A stretch of 64,000 nucleotides of DNA, taken from Sphagnum compactum (lineage: Eukaryota > Bryophyta > Sphagnopsida > Sphagnales). A model generated the notes under the pieces. It saw only the letters and a program-made list of their open reading frames with translations. It had not been told where the DNA came from and made no database searches. The stretch covers positions 20,824,304 through 20,888,303 of the forward strand of contig OZ234496.1 in the NCBI GenBank assembly GCA_965153455.1, in the 5' to 3' direction. The position numbers were made by a program, and so were the translations under genes. Below are positions 13,301 to 25,800 of the stretch, in pieces (within the stretch, counting starts at the first letter, position 1; each line of letters opens with the position of its first letter).

Positions 13301-13307
13301 ATGCTGA
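4381..13307 (+). CDS. DUF627/DUF629 ubiquitin C-terminal hydrolase-like protein (USP family)
   Basis: A 14-exon gene predicted to encode 1811 residues, related to the plant DUF627-DUF629-UCH proteins and distantly to animal USP53/USP54. Coding exons: 4381-4591, 4870-7487, 7818-7946, 8271-8462, 9019-9071, 9211-10154, 10321-10422, 10662-10888, 11049-11267, 11479-11757, 12155-12302, 12413-12546, 12675-12761, 13215-13307. All introns are GT-AG, phases agree and the sum is 5436 bases. Domains: a Pro tract near residue 55; DUF627/TPR-like helices about 119-225; DUF629 from about 387, with a WACCRCGE...HHAMLEH zinc-finger-like motif near 442; a charged coiled-coil stretch around 1080-1170; the USP fold from about 1475. 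The Cys box reads GLQNEIGQYNCFLN (Cys1485), the His box GQHYHCFTY (His1759), and WVMFDD follows. All three catalytic positions are therefore present, although the Cys box is the atypical form of a family often labelled inactive. Start: first ATG after an in-frame stop; M47 (4519) is an alternative. The 53-bp exon 5 and the 9211 acceptor are the least certain. Confidence 0.88.
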
Positions 13308-14030
13308 CTTTGTTGACTAGGGAACACCATACTATCATGTTATATGGTCTAGAGGAGGTTCCTGCACCAGGCTATATATCACAGGGTCTTGGAAGCATCA
13401 TGAAGGTGAGTACCAGGTTGTGTGTTTTTTTAATCAAGGATTGTAGACATCTGGGTTTTAAATATAGTCTGACAATGTAGGCTCAGGTTTAGATTAGGTT
13501 ACAAATTTTAGTCACTAAATTCCTCAGGTATCACTGCCTCTCATCTATCCCATTCATGCAGAGAAACATATACCAGAATAATGGCCTTTGAAAGCCTAAG
13601 AATTTTCCCTAGTGAGGAATATAGTAACAGGAATCATTGTCACACCTTATGACCATTCTTGGGTGAGCTCACCAAAGTGGTCAGGGATGTGCCACCAGTT
13701 GCACAGATTCTGACAGATTGTTTTGTTGAAGATCAATTGATATGGTATGTTAACTTCAGCATTAGTTTCATAATTGCCTTTGATATTAGGTGTAAGTAAT
13801 AGGGTAAATTAGTGATGATCAGGGACTTCAAAACAGACACCCCTATGACAACAGGGCTGAGACACCAACAGAAAAATCTAGAATGGCTAGAACAAAATGC
13901 AATTGAGTTCATAAGAGGTTTGAGTTATTCAAACTTCTCAACCTACCCTCAGGATGATGCAACTCACTACAAACTTTATAGTACACTGTTGGAATTCTTG
14001 AATATATTTTGCACTTGTAGTGAATGTTGA
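12846..14030 (+). other. Exon-like coding fragments inside and just after the last USP-gene intron
   Basis: Several stretches read like eroded protein-coding sequence but belong to no recognised family. They are an open stretch at 12846-12990 inside the last intron (reading SIESEVGKRYKNYLVSHFV); 13314-13405, ending at a good donor (AAG|GTGAGT); 13653-13752 (reading ELTKVVRDVPPVAQILTDCF); and an ATG-started 72-codon frame at 13812-14030. They could be remnants of a second gene inserted here, or 3' UTR that is coding-like by chance. No function is assigned. Confidence 0.3.
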
Positions 14031-15310
14031 GTGGCTATGGATTACAATCGAGGTTGCAAAATGTTGAAGTGCCAATATCTGTGAATTGATCCACACAGTT
14101 GAAATTGGAACTTTGCATGATAAGATTATACATTGCAGTCACTAATTCATAGCAAAGGTCTTAAGTGCAGTTCATTTTGACTCAACAGTTCCAGCATTCA
14201 GAGCAACTTGGGCAGATGTTGATTTCTAGTTCCTTTCCTCAAAGTGTGTGTCAAATTATGTTGAATTGTGAATTGCTCTCATCAAGTCTTTTGAGGTAGC
14301 CATTTTTGTCCTTAAATTCTTTGAAGGTGTAGTTAGCTTGTTGGCCTTTAGGTATGCACCAATTGGATGATCTTTTCTTCGTCTCATCTTTCATTGACTA
14401 TTAAGGACATTAGTTTCCTGTGCATCTTCCAACAAGCCATGTTGCATGGTTAATGAATTCTTGAATAATAATTGATGTAACAGCCAGCCAACTCTTATTT
14501 TAGTTTGAAAGTTTATAGAGGTGGGCAATAAGAAAGCTACAAGGTGTGGTTATTGTTTGAATGTGTTGATATATTTGACATTAAATCTAAAGCCGAAAAT
14601 CCTTATGTCCAAGAGTCAAATAAAACGAAATGTGAAAGGAAAACATTGGGCATTGTTCTTTTGGACACCAATCATTGACTTTTGTTTTGTTTGCCTGCAC
14701 ATGTGTTGGAGAAACTTTGAGGGAAGAGGTTGGTCACTTGTGTTAGGAATCCAACAACATTGTGAATGATGAACACAGTTCATAATACACCACCTCCAAA
14801 CATTCCGGCTAAATTTGAGTGCTTGAGGTGTTACAGTAGATGCTTGAAGCAAGAGAATCAGTGAATCCCAAAAGCTAATGGGATTTCAAAAGAGTACCAC
14901 AATCCACACCAAATGACAACGTATTCGTGAATGCTGACTGGAAGCCTTAGGACAGCCTCAAAGGTTTAAGAAAGTTCCACTTTTTTTCTACTGGCGAAAT
15001 TTCACCAAAAAGAGAGTCAAATATGAAAAACTGGGAAAATGAGGTGATTTTTGGGGTTTCAATACCCAGAAATCAGGAACAAAAATAGTTCTAATGGTCA
15101 GATTTCTATATTTTGCTCTAGTAAGTAGCCAAGCCTTTTATTTTAGTTGTGAAATTCAAAAGTGAAGTGAATTTTGAAGGTTTCAATTGCTTTTTGTTCT
15201 GTTTTATGTTTAAAATCACCAATTTCAAACTTCTCAAAAGTCTGAGAATCTGCACATGCTGGACCTGGACAAGACACAAATTAGCAGATCTGAAAGCTGT
15301 GGTCACGTCA
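14031..15310. other. Intergenic, nothing recognised
   Basis: AT-rich sequence with only short open frames on both strands and no recognised motif. Confidence 0.5.
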
Positions 15311-15490
15311 GCTCCAAATTGCACCAGGAGCCACAGCATTTGAATACCTTGAAGAATTTCAACCAATTGGTACCTTCTTACTCTACATCCCCTACCTCTT
15401 CTTAGTTTTGCAGTCTACTGGAATCTCACAACTCCACCCTTCAACCTCATTCTACAGGTCAAAGAAGCTCATTTCATCCTCACTCCCATG
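15311..15490 (+). repeat. Diverged duplicate segment, copy 1
   Basis: The stretch around 15360-15480 aligns with 20044-20170. Both read roughly acc...ctcttctta.ttttgcagtc.actg.aatc, then cacccttcaa, then gtcaaagaagc. In one shared frame copy 1 gives PFNLILQVKEA and copy 2 gives PFNLTIQIKEA, so the duplicated unit was probably coding. Function is unknown. Confidence 0.6.
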
Positions 15491-15928
15491 ATTCATTTTG
15501 ACTGTCATGGAACTTGGGTTTGGGATAGTAGTCATGGAACTTCCACACTGCTCCAGCTGAGAGAAAATCTTCTTGAACCTCCTAATGAACCTGCAGTAAA
15601 ATGGTTCTCAACAACAGGAGGGCAACAGAGCCTAAACTTTTCTGTATATGCAACCAAAACCAGATCTAATCTTGCAACAGAGGATACAAGCAATCCCATA
15701 TCAAAGAAAAACAGATCAGCACTAACCAGCATATATTTTCAAGAATGGTATGAAAAACAGTACATTCTTGTTCCTACAAGCACTAAAGCCCACTGTCTTT
15801 CTGAAATGGATACAACCATTGTACTCGATCAAACATGTATGCACAACACAACTCGAACAATCTGCAAACAGAGTATGAACTTGACTACACTCCCCATTGC
15901 ACAAACATGCCTTATTTCCCCCCTTTGA
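15488..15928 (+). other. 146-codon ATG open frame, unrecognised
   Basis: The longest open frame between the two intact genes on the left half, starting at an ATG within the duplicated segment. The translation is rich in Ser, Thr and Asn and has no recognised domain or signal peptide. It may be an eroded exon of the same unknown gene that gave the duplicated segment. Treat as hypothetical. Confidence 0.2.
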
Positions 15929-16379
15929 ATGAACTCATGACCTGGCACCCCTTACTCCCAACAATTGCAAAGAATGTGCATTCTTGCACTGGATCTGCAT
16001 CATCAAATGCGAATTCCTGCTGTTCCTGGTTCATCCATCTACTTGCAGAAATGAGCTTCAGACTTCCACATCATGGATAGGCAATTAATTCCTTCACGCA
16101 AGCCTACTTGAATCTCAGGAGAAGTGCCAAATTGCAGCTTGATCCCAAGAAAAGCACCCCACAAAATTGCTGATAAGGAAACCCTTGAAAGTCATAGTGT
16201 CTAGAGTTCAGCCTCCAAGGAGCTGAACAAGGACATGACTACTATAGTACAGAGTGTACAGAGCTACAAATCAGGAAGTCAAGTATTGTCAACTGAAAAT
16301 AGCACCTCAGTAGCAGAACAGACATTCTACGGAGGTGAACCTGAGCCTCAGATGTGCAATATGAACAAGAACTGTGCAG

Positions 16380-16526
16380 ATGATGACGATGCCTCTTGAC
16401 AAGGCATTGTTTATAATCCTCCAAATTGCTGAAGGGGTTAAATATTTGCATGAGCATCTAGTGGTGCCCAGAGACCTCAAGGCCTCCAACATCCTTGTCA
16501 AAGCCGCTGACGAGAAGAGCCCCTAG
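16380..16526 (+). pseudogene. Protein-kinase catalytic-loop fragment (HRD changed to PRD)
   Basis: A 48-codon open frame matches kinase subdomains VIa-VIb. It reads ALFIILQIAEGVKYLHEHL, then VVPRDLKASNILVK, and stops shortly after. The order helix E, YLHE, [H]RDLKxSN is diagnostic of plant Ser/Thr kinases. The normally invariant HRD histidine is proline, no glycine loop or VAVK lysine lies in frame upstream, and no DFG or APE follows. This is therefore a truncated, inactive relic rather than a gene. Confidence 0.75.
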
Positions 16527-17960
16527 ACCTAGACTGAATCTGTCATAGAATGTTTGTATTCGCGCTATAGAAACATCATAGGTACCAACATTTTAGTTTG
16601 TATATTTCAAGGTGGGAAGTAGTGAAACTTGCAGGAGTCACACAATAAGTTGGGTGAAGAATGTCTATGCACTCTTGTAAACAACTTGCCACAAGGTTGC
16701 ATTTAATAACTCTGACTACATAACAATATCAAAAGAATTTGGGAAAAAGGTAACTAGCCTGCAAAGAAACAATTAGTTGAGAACTGGCCTTTTCATTGCG
16801 TTGGCTAATATTAGAAGTTTCTGGAAATTTGTAACTAGCTTGAAAATGAATAGTTGAAAGCATCCAGACTTGAAAAGTATATCTTTTCAGTGGCAATTCA
16901 AGTACTTCACACACATGACACACATAAATAGTTACATACAAAAACATCAGTTTGAATGAGCTAATGAACCCTCACTCCACCTAGTCTGTTGAAAATGTTA
17001 AAGATACATTTGCAAGATGTCCAGCTATAGAGTTCATTTGCCACCAGTTGCTCCTTCATGTGCACCAAAAATGGTCTTTAAAGGAAGGTATGTGAGAAGT
17101 TCTGCCCATTTCTGTCTTCTCCAGGTCCAGCAAGTTAAGATTCCCAGCTGTTAGATAAAGCTTGATCACTCCAAAATTCCTTCAAATCTGCTCTCTATAT
17201 AGTATGTCACAGACAGCAAATGTTATCGCTACTCTGTCTTCACATGCTCTTAGCTCCAAGTACTTGAAAGTAGACATTTTGATTTCGAACTAGCCTCTCT
17301 TCTCCATGTTACCTGCAAGAGTGATATGTTCAGCCGAAAATTTTTGCTGCAGATTTGCAAGTTGAGCTTTTGTGAATATTATCTGATGAGCAGGACCATG
17401 TGTGAAAAAGTGGCGGCATTCTGAGAGGTACCTCAGGCAGCCTCAACAACGGGGACTGTCACATGCATACCAAGAGTTTTCCTTACAAGCTCCTATTCAC
17501 ACTGAGATTCAGAAATTTCTTTGTGAATTGAAATTTGGACACCAGAAATTTCTCAACAGTCAATGTGACTTATAGCTCATTCATCAACACATAATGAATA
17601 GGTGGTAGAAACAGTAGCTACAAAGTTCATGCCATAGAAGTGTACATAAACAGGATCTTCCAAAAAAAACATCCAAATTCAGGGTACCTCAATGTTCATC
17701 AAGGTTCCAAAGAGTTCAGCTGTCCAACATCTGCAAAGTTGATGTAAACAACACTCAACTATAAAGGTCCCACTTCATGGCATGCCATATTTCTATGCTT
17801 CTTGCAAAGTTCTTCGCTGGACTGCAAAGATATAATTGTTGTTCAATTGTGTTATGGAGGAGGAGCAGAATGTGATAGAGCAGATTACAGAAAGCTCACT
17901 ACAAAGAGAGCACAGTAGCACAAGCTGAGTGGTACCATGAGTAGTTGAAGACTACCCTGG
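16527..17960. other. Intergenic, nothing recognised
   Basis: Only short open frames. No transposon ends, RNA gene or conserved motif is seen. Confidence 0.5.
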
Positions 17961-17966
17961 CACTGT

Positions 17967-18093
17967 AAAGAAGCCTCTCAGTTGTTGTTTGCTATATAAC
18001 TGGGTGTGATTGTGTACAGCAGAAATGTCCGGGCATTGTGAAGAGAATTTGCAGAGATGTTCACCCAAGATTTGGTGCCACATTGAAGAGGTA
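17967..18093 (+). other. Cys-rich exon-like fragment ending at a strong splice donor
   Basis: An open frame reading GCDCVQQKCPGIVKR and then ICRDVHPRFGATLKR ends at a consensus donor (GAAGAG|GTAAGT, junction 18090/18091). Regular amino-acid composition plus the donor suggest a real or former exon. Family unknown. Confidence 0.3.
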
Positions 18094-19560
18094 AGTATTT
18101 GTGAAGTAAGATTGCCAATTTCGAATAAAAATAGTTTGGCAGATTTATGTGAAACTTGGTATTCACCAATCCCTTGTTGAATGAAGATATGAAAAGAGAA
18201 ATAACAAAAGAGATGTGCAGATTGATCACAACGGGACATGAGAAAAGTGCTCAATGTGCAGCTGTGTCAAGAAAATCTGCTAGGCAACTCTGATGATAAT
18301 CTTGGATTGGAGCACCATCATGTGTCTGAATGTGCACAACAAAACAAGTGACCTATTTAGTGACCATGAAACTAGCAAAGTGCAAGCACTTGTTCAAATT
18401 AGACCTTGCCATTTGTATCTTCCCTCATGGGGCTTATATGTAAGCTCTGCTGTGATTTTTCTCCTGGCTGGGTGCTAAATTTGCAACCCATTTCCAAAAG
18501 AAGAGAAAGAGATGATTGGAGATCTCATTCTAGATTAATCAAGCCAAGCACTAGAGCAAGAGACTACAACATCTGTTTATGTGTGACTTCAGCATCTGAG
18601 TTGACACTATCTCTTGGTCTATCTGCTCCCAAACGCTGGACATATCACAAACAGACTTGAAACATAGAGGGCAGCAGTATCTACAACCACAGTGTACAGA
18701 TGAGGAGATCATTGTCAGAAAACACACTGCAGATTTCCACTGATACACATCATTTGCAAACAAGAACCACCCAATGCAGAGACCTTTTATCTTTGAGGCT
18801 TGATACCTATCTACGAGATACTCAAGTGCACAGTGTATATTCTCCCATAACATCCAACATCAATGTAGGAGGGAAAACCACATATAACCTATTTAAAGTT
18901 GGTGAGTCACTGAGCATGGACATGCATTTCATGTAAGCAATCCAAGTGCAATGTGTGACCACACAAGACTGTGATGTCATTTACTGAATCAAACAGGTAC
19001 TGCACAATGAAATGAGCATACAAGTCAACAAACAACTCCAGACTCACCAACAACAGATTCATGGATGAGCAGAATCCAATTTGGATTGATCTAAATACAA
19101 TTCACAGAAGGCTGTCACTGAAGAACATTACAAAGGAATTTACTAAGGTATGTCAGGCATGAAAGTCTGCCAACATCCAGAGGTGCTATTTTAGTCCTGA
19201 AATAGGTGCACAAGAGGAGCACCTCAAAGCACACGGGGCAGATCTGGTGCAGATGGAACTTCTTCATTTTCAGTTACGATTCTACAACAACAAGACAAGA
19301 GGAGTAGTCCAGATATCACATATTTTAGAATGAGTTGTAAAGAGTATATACCACAATGCTCATGGTGGAAGAAATTGTCATGTCCTCTAATCCTGCAAAT
19401 CCCACAAGAACCACAATTATACTGCTGCTTCTTTTGTCTACCAAAACACACAAGATGAGCACATAGCATGTTACAACAGTAAATAAGGCTCCTATGTCCT
19501 CAAGAGTCTCAATAGTAAAATATCAAAGCCATAAACAAGTAATTGCAAGACATTGAGTGA
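18094..19560. other. Intergenic, nothing recognised
   Basis: No recognisable coding or RNA feature. Several short frames on both strands, none convincing. Confidence 0.5.
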
Positions 19561-19659
19561 ACAGATATCATTCAACAGTTGGAATCTCTCATGGACAGGT
19601 TTGTCCAAGATTCACAAAGCGAAGATCTCAACCTTATCCTCGAAGAATTTGCAGATTGA
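19561..19659 (+). other. Exon-like acidic helical fragment
   Basis: A 32-codon frame reads DIIQQLESLMDRFVQDSQSE and then DLNLILEEFAD before a stop. It looks like an amphipathic helical protein segment. With the kinase relic and the duplicated segment it hints that 15-20.6 kb holds decayed exons of one or more genes. Confidence 0.25.
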
Positions 19660-20029
19660 AAAGGAGTACCCAAGTGAACACCACAATTTTGCACATCTGT
19701 TGAACATCTTGCTAATGATTGCAGAGTGAACATATCACCTGCATAACATAGACAGGGATTTAAGACACACTCATGAATATCAGAGTAGGTCCCTGATGCA
19801 AAAAGTCTTCAAAGTGGCATCTATTAAGTTGAACTCTGGACAGAAAAAGACGTGTGATATAGTTCTGTGATGGACAAATGAGGCATTAGTGCAGTCATAA
19901 CCTTATACGAATGGCTTACAAAGTGTAAGACCATCACTTTCAGCAAAAATAGCAGTGACAAGCAGCCAAGACTACCATCAGAACTCAGAAGACACCCAGA
20001 GTCAAAGCATTTGACCATTCAACTTTCAA

Positions 20030-20609
20030 GGCCTTTGTGCTGTTTCCACCTACTGGTCCCTTCTTTGTCAACATCCACGTCCTCTTCTTAATTTTTACAG
20101 TCCACTGCAATCCTAGAAGTTCACCCTTCAATCTGACAATCCAGATCAAAGAAGCCCCAATGTTTCATCCTCAACTCCCTTAACTTCCTTCACTCTTCTG
20201 CCATTGTTTGATGGGTTCTCCATATTTGTCATAGAGAGTTTTCCCACTAAGAGGAGCCAAGTTGCTCTTTCATGACAGTAGGAGTGGGACTGGATTTTTG
20301 ACCAAGCAACATCTGTGTCTCTTACAATTTATGGTAGTTGAATCTGCCAAGTCTAGGCCATTACGTGTTACATTATCTAACAGAATGTTGCTCTCAGATG
20401 TACAAGTGATTAGTTTCTGGATTCTGCTATGGCCCTTCCAGGATCCAGAGGATCTACCAAGACCTTTACTTTCAGATGCTTCTTTCCATTTCACAGGTCA
20501 TTGGTATGAGTGGACAATCACTCCTGCAATTCCCAGTTTTTATCTGCAACAAACGAGAGAATCACTAGATAACCACAGCAAAATTGGAACAAAATTACAA
20601 GGTTTATAA
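20030..20609 (+). repeat. Diverged duplicate segment, copy 2, with a 115-codon open frame
   Basis: Positions 20044-20170 are the second copy of the segment at 15360-15480, in the same orientation about 4.7 kb away. It runs into an ATG-started open frame at 20262-20609 with no recognised domain. The pair suggests a tandem duplication of an unknown gene followed by decay. Confidence 0.45.
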
Positions 20610-22010
20610 TAGCAAGATGTTTTTCTATTAAAGATTGTAAACAATGGAAATCTTCAGAAGTACATTGACAATTTACTATCTACATAGTAGAGCAGCAGAG
20701 ACTAGGACAGATGAAAGCAATCCCTAGTTGCTGCAGGCAGGTGATTCACTGAAGCAACGAGACCTTGCACTCACTGATGAAATCTGGCTGACATTGGGAC
20801 TTGTGCCCAGTGGTTTCAGCCAGACCTCAACTTTCACTGCACAGATATCACCCCAAGCCATCATGCATAACAACCTAAAAAAAAAACCCTACCATCTTCA
20901 AGTTCCCAAAGTGAACAACAGCAATAGTCACCAACATGTTCAGTGCCAAAGCTTCAAGAGCAACAAGCAAAATATTCCCATCCCAGAAGGGCTCTTTGAT
21001 CACCACAGAGGTACATAAGAAGCTGCAGTAGATGGTTTTCATCCAACTGTCATATCTCCACTCAGTATAGATAAAGATTGTCACACATCATTTGTCCACA
21101 TTCATCCATATCTATCCACTGTTCATTTTATCATCCATGATCAAAATGCTGACAAAATTTGTTGGAAAAAAGGTCGTTTTCAAAAAAGGGTTACAATAGA
21201 GGCTTCTTCCAATAGAGTTACCTAGTACCTACCAAATTGAAGAATACCCAACAATGAAATGAACTTGAAGTTTTGCTTGTCAAATGCTTTATTGTGAGGA
21301 GGGGGATTGTCATGAAATCCTGACTCAGTGTTGCAGTGCTTGTAGTGACATGAAATTTGCTTGCAAAGCTTGCACTATCAGCAAATACATTACAAAAGCT
21401 GATGTATCCAACCCATAACTACACTAATGGAATAATGGGCAACTTTCAAAATTTTCAGATTCTTCAAAAAGCATCCATGTATCGAAGAAAAATTTTAACA
21501 TATTTACGAAAAACAAGCCACGATCAACATGGTTGCAATTTTAAGTTTGCTTGAATAATGAAGAAGATCCTACACAAATGCAATGTCATTGCTTGTAGAA
21601 TGCAAATATGGTGAATGTGCCAATTGCAATGTTTGTCATGTTCATACACTTGGACTCTTTTCTTCAATATATGATTATCCATTTGGGAAGTTTATGGCAA
21701 TTTTGGATGAGATGATTCTCTTTGCATGCAATTTCAGTTTGCATTTCATAGATATTAAAGCAGTTGGAGAAATCTGAAGTGGACCTTATATCCACGGATA
21801 TCCATCCCAGGAGGGATATTTTTGCCTACTCCTTAATAATAAGAGAGGGCGGGATCTTAGACCTACTTAAGGGTGTGAGATCCGTACCCGGGTTTAAATC
21901 ATTCCTGTAAGGATCACTTTGGTTGGCAACTGCTGCCACTTCGCCATAAGTAGCACTGCACCCGAGTATCCATAATTCATACATACCCGGACCGGTTGGT
22001 TGCTGCACGA
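20610..22010. other. Intergenic, nothing recognised
   Basis: AT-rich spacer before the cyclophilin gene. Short frames only; no repeat or RNA gene recognised. Confidence 0.5.
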
Positions 22011-22832
22011 AGACACGAGTCCAAGATAATAATCAAATTCGCGGCGTTGTTTTACGACGTCGTCGTCGTTGCTGCTTGACCTAAAATACGACGCTCCTCC
22101 CCGCCCGCAATTTCTTCGTTGCCGGGTGACTCTTCTGCTTGCGGTTCTGTTGCGTGTACTCGTGGATGCCACTTTCTCTCGATCTCGCAGTTTAGAACAT
22201 ACCCACGGAACAAAAAAAAACTCCTCCCGAAAACCCAAAACTTCTCTGCGTTTTGTAAGTTCTCTTTCCTGTACTTCGGCTTTTGTTTGTTTGTTTGTTT
22301 TTTTTTTTCCCCCCTCCCCTTGCTTCAGGTTCTTCTCCTCTTTTCTTCTCCTTGCAATCTCGTCCTAGATTTTTTTGCTTCAGCTTTTCTCCTGGCACTT
22401 GCTGTTGTGCGCGCGGCTGTGGTCTTTCTTTCTTTCTTTTTTTCCTTGTATCACGGCCTGTTTAGAAGGGGCCTCCTTCAGTTCTCTTGCATCGTATGTT
22501 TTCTTTCTTTATGGGTTATGCTCCGCTGCTCTCTTTCTTGTCTGTGTCTAGGGATTTCTTGGGGTAGGATCATCTTCGCTTTCTTTCCTTGGACTTGGTT
22601 GCCCTATATTCTTTTGGTGTATATAGGAATCCATGATTGCAGAGCGAGTTATCCATATGTGGCGGTTGTTTTTCTCCTTCTGACTGACTGGTTTTTTTTC
22701 CTTCGACCTGGCTGTTTGCTGATGTTTCTCATATAGGAAGAGGTTTGTAAGCGTTGCTGAACACCGGTTTTTTTTTTTTTGGAGCTCAATATAGCTTGTC
22801 TGGTTTTCTCGGAAGGAAAAAAGGAAGCTGAA
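22011..22832 (+). promoter_or_regulatory. Probable promoter and 5' leader, possibly with leader intron, of the SR-cyclophilin gene
   Basis: A GC-richer block (22040-22160) followed by a long pyrimidine-rich stretch precedes the start codon. A strong donor (GCGTTTT|GTAAGT near 22256) and a matching acceptor (TTCTCATATAG near 22738) would give a leader intron of about 0.48 kb, which is common in plant splicing-factor genes. The leader intron is inferred from splice consensus only. Confidence 0.4.
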
Positions 22833-25800
22833 ATGGGAAAAAAGGCCCCAAATCCTAGAGTCTTTTTCGATATCAGCATAGGCGGTGAGCCTGCAGGCAA
22901 AATGGTGATGGAGGTGAGTAAACCCTTATCCTGCGGTCATTCAGTTCCTTTTTTTTCTTTTACATTCTCGTCATCTTCATTGAATGTTGTTGTGGCAGTG
23001 ATTAAATCTCCTGGATTGTTTTTGCTTCCTCACTAACTTTTTTTTGATATCATCTTATTTTCCCTTGCTTTCTTGCATCTCTCTGGGAATTTTTTTACAT
23101 TATTCAGATCATTGAATGGCTCCTCCATGTTTCTGAACTCTAGCACTGAATCTTTTTGCTCCAACCCTAACAAGTTTTTGGTTGCAACTTCTACTTGCAG
23201 CTTTATGCAGATGTTGTACCCAAGACTGCTGAAAACTTTCGAGCACTTTGCACAGGTTAGTTTACGACATCATCTCTCAAAACCAATCTCTAATGCCACT
23301 CTGGTTTGGCATGTACAGGAAATGTTTGCTGGAGCTGATGTGGGTTTTGTGAGGGTTTCCAAAGACAATATTCACATCCTTATGTATTTATGAAGTACAA
23401 TGGAATTGTTCACAAGTTTCAAAGAAAAAAATAGTTATACACATGGTTTTTATTGAGTATGTTTTTTATGTGGTGTAGGTTGTTGTTTGTGTGTGGTGTT
23501 TATTAACACTGGTATGAATGTATTTATTGGTTGTAGAGTGCCTTACAGCTGTTAAAAGTTTTGTTGTCAAGTGGATATGCAAACTGGCATGGGTGTCACT
23601 TATCATTATTTTGTCCATTATCCAAATCTAGCATGCAAGAGATTTTCAATACTATCCCATAGGCTTAAGAAACATATGTTGTCTTTCTGTCACTATGTAA
23701 GGTGCTTTATGTAAGTAATATACTTTTGTCATGCAATGATCCCAGTTAGGATGCTTGACAATGTCAAGATCTGGTGGCTATGAACTTTAGGAGCTTTTTA
23801 TGAGGTTCTTCTCTCTAAATTCTTAATTAGTGTTTTGGTTCTTGTTTAGCACTGAAAGACTTGCCAACCAGTGCTAACCAGTGCTAACAAGTGATGTGAT
23901 TGCCCATGCAGAAAACTCATGGTGGATATTAGTGTTGATTCTTTGAGTGAACGTATACAAAGATACTCAAGTATTCTAGAGACCTAGAACCTAACTTGGT
24001 TACACTAACTTGGGAGGGGTTGGATGTTCCAGTCAGCCCACAACACATTGGAGGTGTTTTATTCTTATTCTTATTTTGTTCCATGAGTTTGGTTCAAGAG
24101 AAACTCAAGAAGAGTGTGGTTAAATCTGCAGGGGAGAAGGGTGTAGGGCGTGTGACAGGGAAACCTTTGCACTTCAAAGGCTCCATATTTCATCGAGTCA
24201 TTTCAGGCTTCATGGCCCAAGTAAAGTTCCATTGAAGGATAGATACTTGCTTGACAGCCCTCTTTACTTGTACGATGTTTGATTGTGATTCTAGAGTTTG
24301 TAGTCAGCTTTTAGCATAAAGGCTTCTCTGATGCAGTCATCCTTTTGCAGTAATAGATGGTTGCACATGCAATTTTTCTGTAGTCTTAATCATCTACTAA
24401 CTGGTGGGTTGTTGCATTTTATACCTTGGTTTGATTGTCTGTCCACAGGGAGGAGATTTTTCTAAGAAAGATGGTAAGTTCTTTTTCTCGCAGGCCATCT
24501 TTCTACTTGCTGTTGTGTATGCGCTTGCTGACTACTTCTGGATACCTTGTATCTGAGTTAGGGACTAAAACATGGAGAAGTGATGGAAATCAGCATTTGC
24601 ATCACTGCCAAGGAATTTCTTTCACTCTGCCTTTGTGGTTCTTCTTGATGCCCAGTCTTTGATCCAAAGGACCTGGAAGTACTTGACCAGGGAGTTGGAT
24701 GAAAGCCAAAGTAATTTAGAAGGTTTTTTTTTTTGTGTGTGGGTTTGGAGGAATGAATAAATGTCTGATGTAATAAGAGTGAGGATGGCACTGGACAAAA
24801 GTTTAGTTTTACCTTGTGTTTTCTGGACTGCTGAGAAGAGGGGAAGGAGGTAAAGAAATGGACAATGATTATTCACATACTTTTCCACAAATACATGACA
24901 TTAACTCAGTTGTCAGCATGGCTGATAGTAGCCATTTGTGTGGTCATGGTTGGATATTGGGTTTTGAATTCAAAGGCATGCCAAATGAAGAACGTTATTC
25001 TCGGGCTGAGAGGTATTTAGCGCACTCGCTTGCAGTACATGTTTGTCTCCTGGAAGTAGCAGGGGGTTTTAGTTCACTAAGAGCTTTAACCCCATTTGAG
25101 AAAGCCAGAATTGGTTTGTTTTCCAGGAAATGTCCCATAGAACTGGAACACAACTTTCACAGTTCTCTGAATCTTTCATTGTGTGTTCCTAGTATGTATG
25201 TTATGGATCTCTTGTATGAATAGTTTGTGCAAATTGCTGTTTGTTTTCATATTTGCTCTTTGGATGCTCCTTGTCAATCCTTTGAGTAGATTGCAGATGT
25301 AGGGCTTTGTGCTTGAGGCATTTTTTTCCTATGGTGCCCCTGGAAAAGGTAGGGGTAGAAATCTGGGATCTACTTTTGCCTTATGACTATTGCCTCATCT
25401 GTGTGGACACCTATCAAAGCAATTGTTTCTGGCTGCAATGATATGCAGGCACAGGTGGGGAAAGCATCTATGGAGGAAAATTTGCTGGTATGATTACCTG
25501 ACTTGACTGTGCAGAAAAGGATGAGGGAATGCAGAGCAGGATCCTGTTGTACTATTTCTTTTGCAATTTGGCATAGAATCGTGTTTTCTCCAACTAACTC
25601 TAAGCAAGCTTGTGTGAAGTTGATAAGCTGCTGTTTTTGGTGTGCTCATGTATATGCTTTTAGGTTCAAGCCAGGTAAGATCTCTTTTGCATGAATTGAC
25701 TTTCTTTCAAATGTAGCGTTGTCTTTTGCTTTCTGGTGGCTGGATGCACTGCCTCAGTATGGCATAACTGGTAAAAGCATGTCTTACTGTCTAGAAGGAG

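Noticed and set aside
22119-22736. 205-codon plus-strand frame before the cyclophilin start
   Set aside because: Phe/Leu/Ser-rich reading of a pyrimidine-rich leader or leader intron; wrong frame and no domain.
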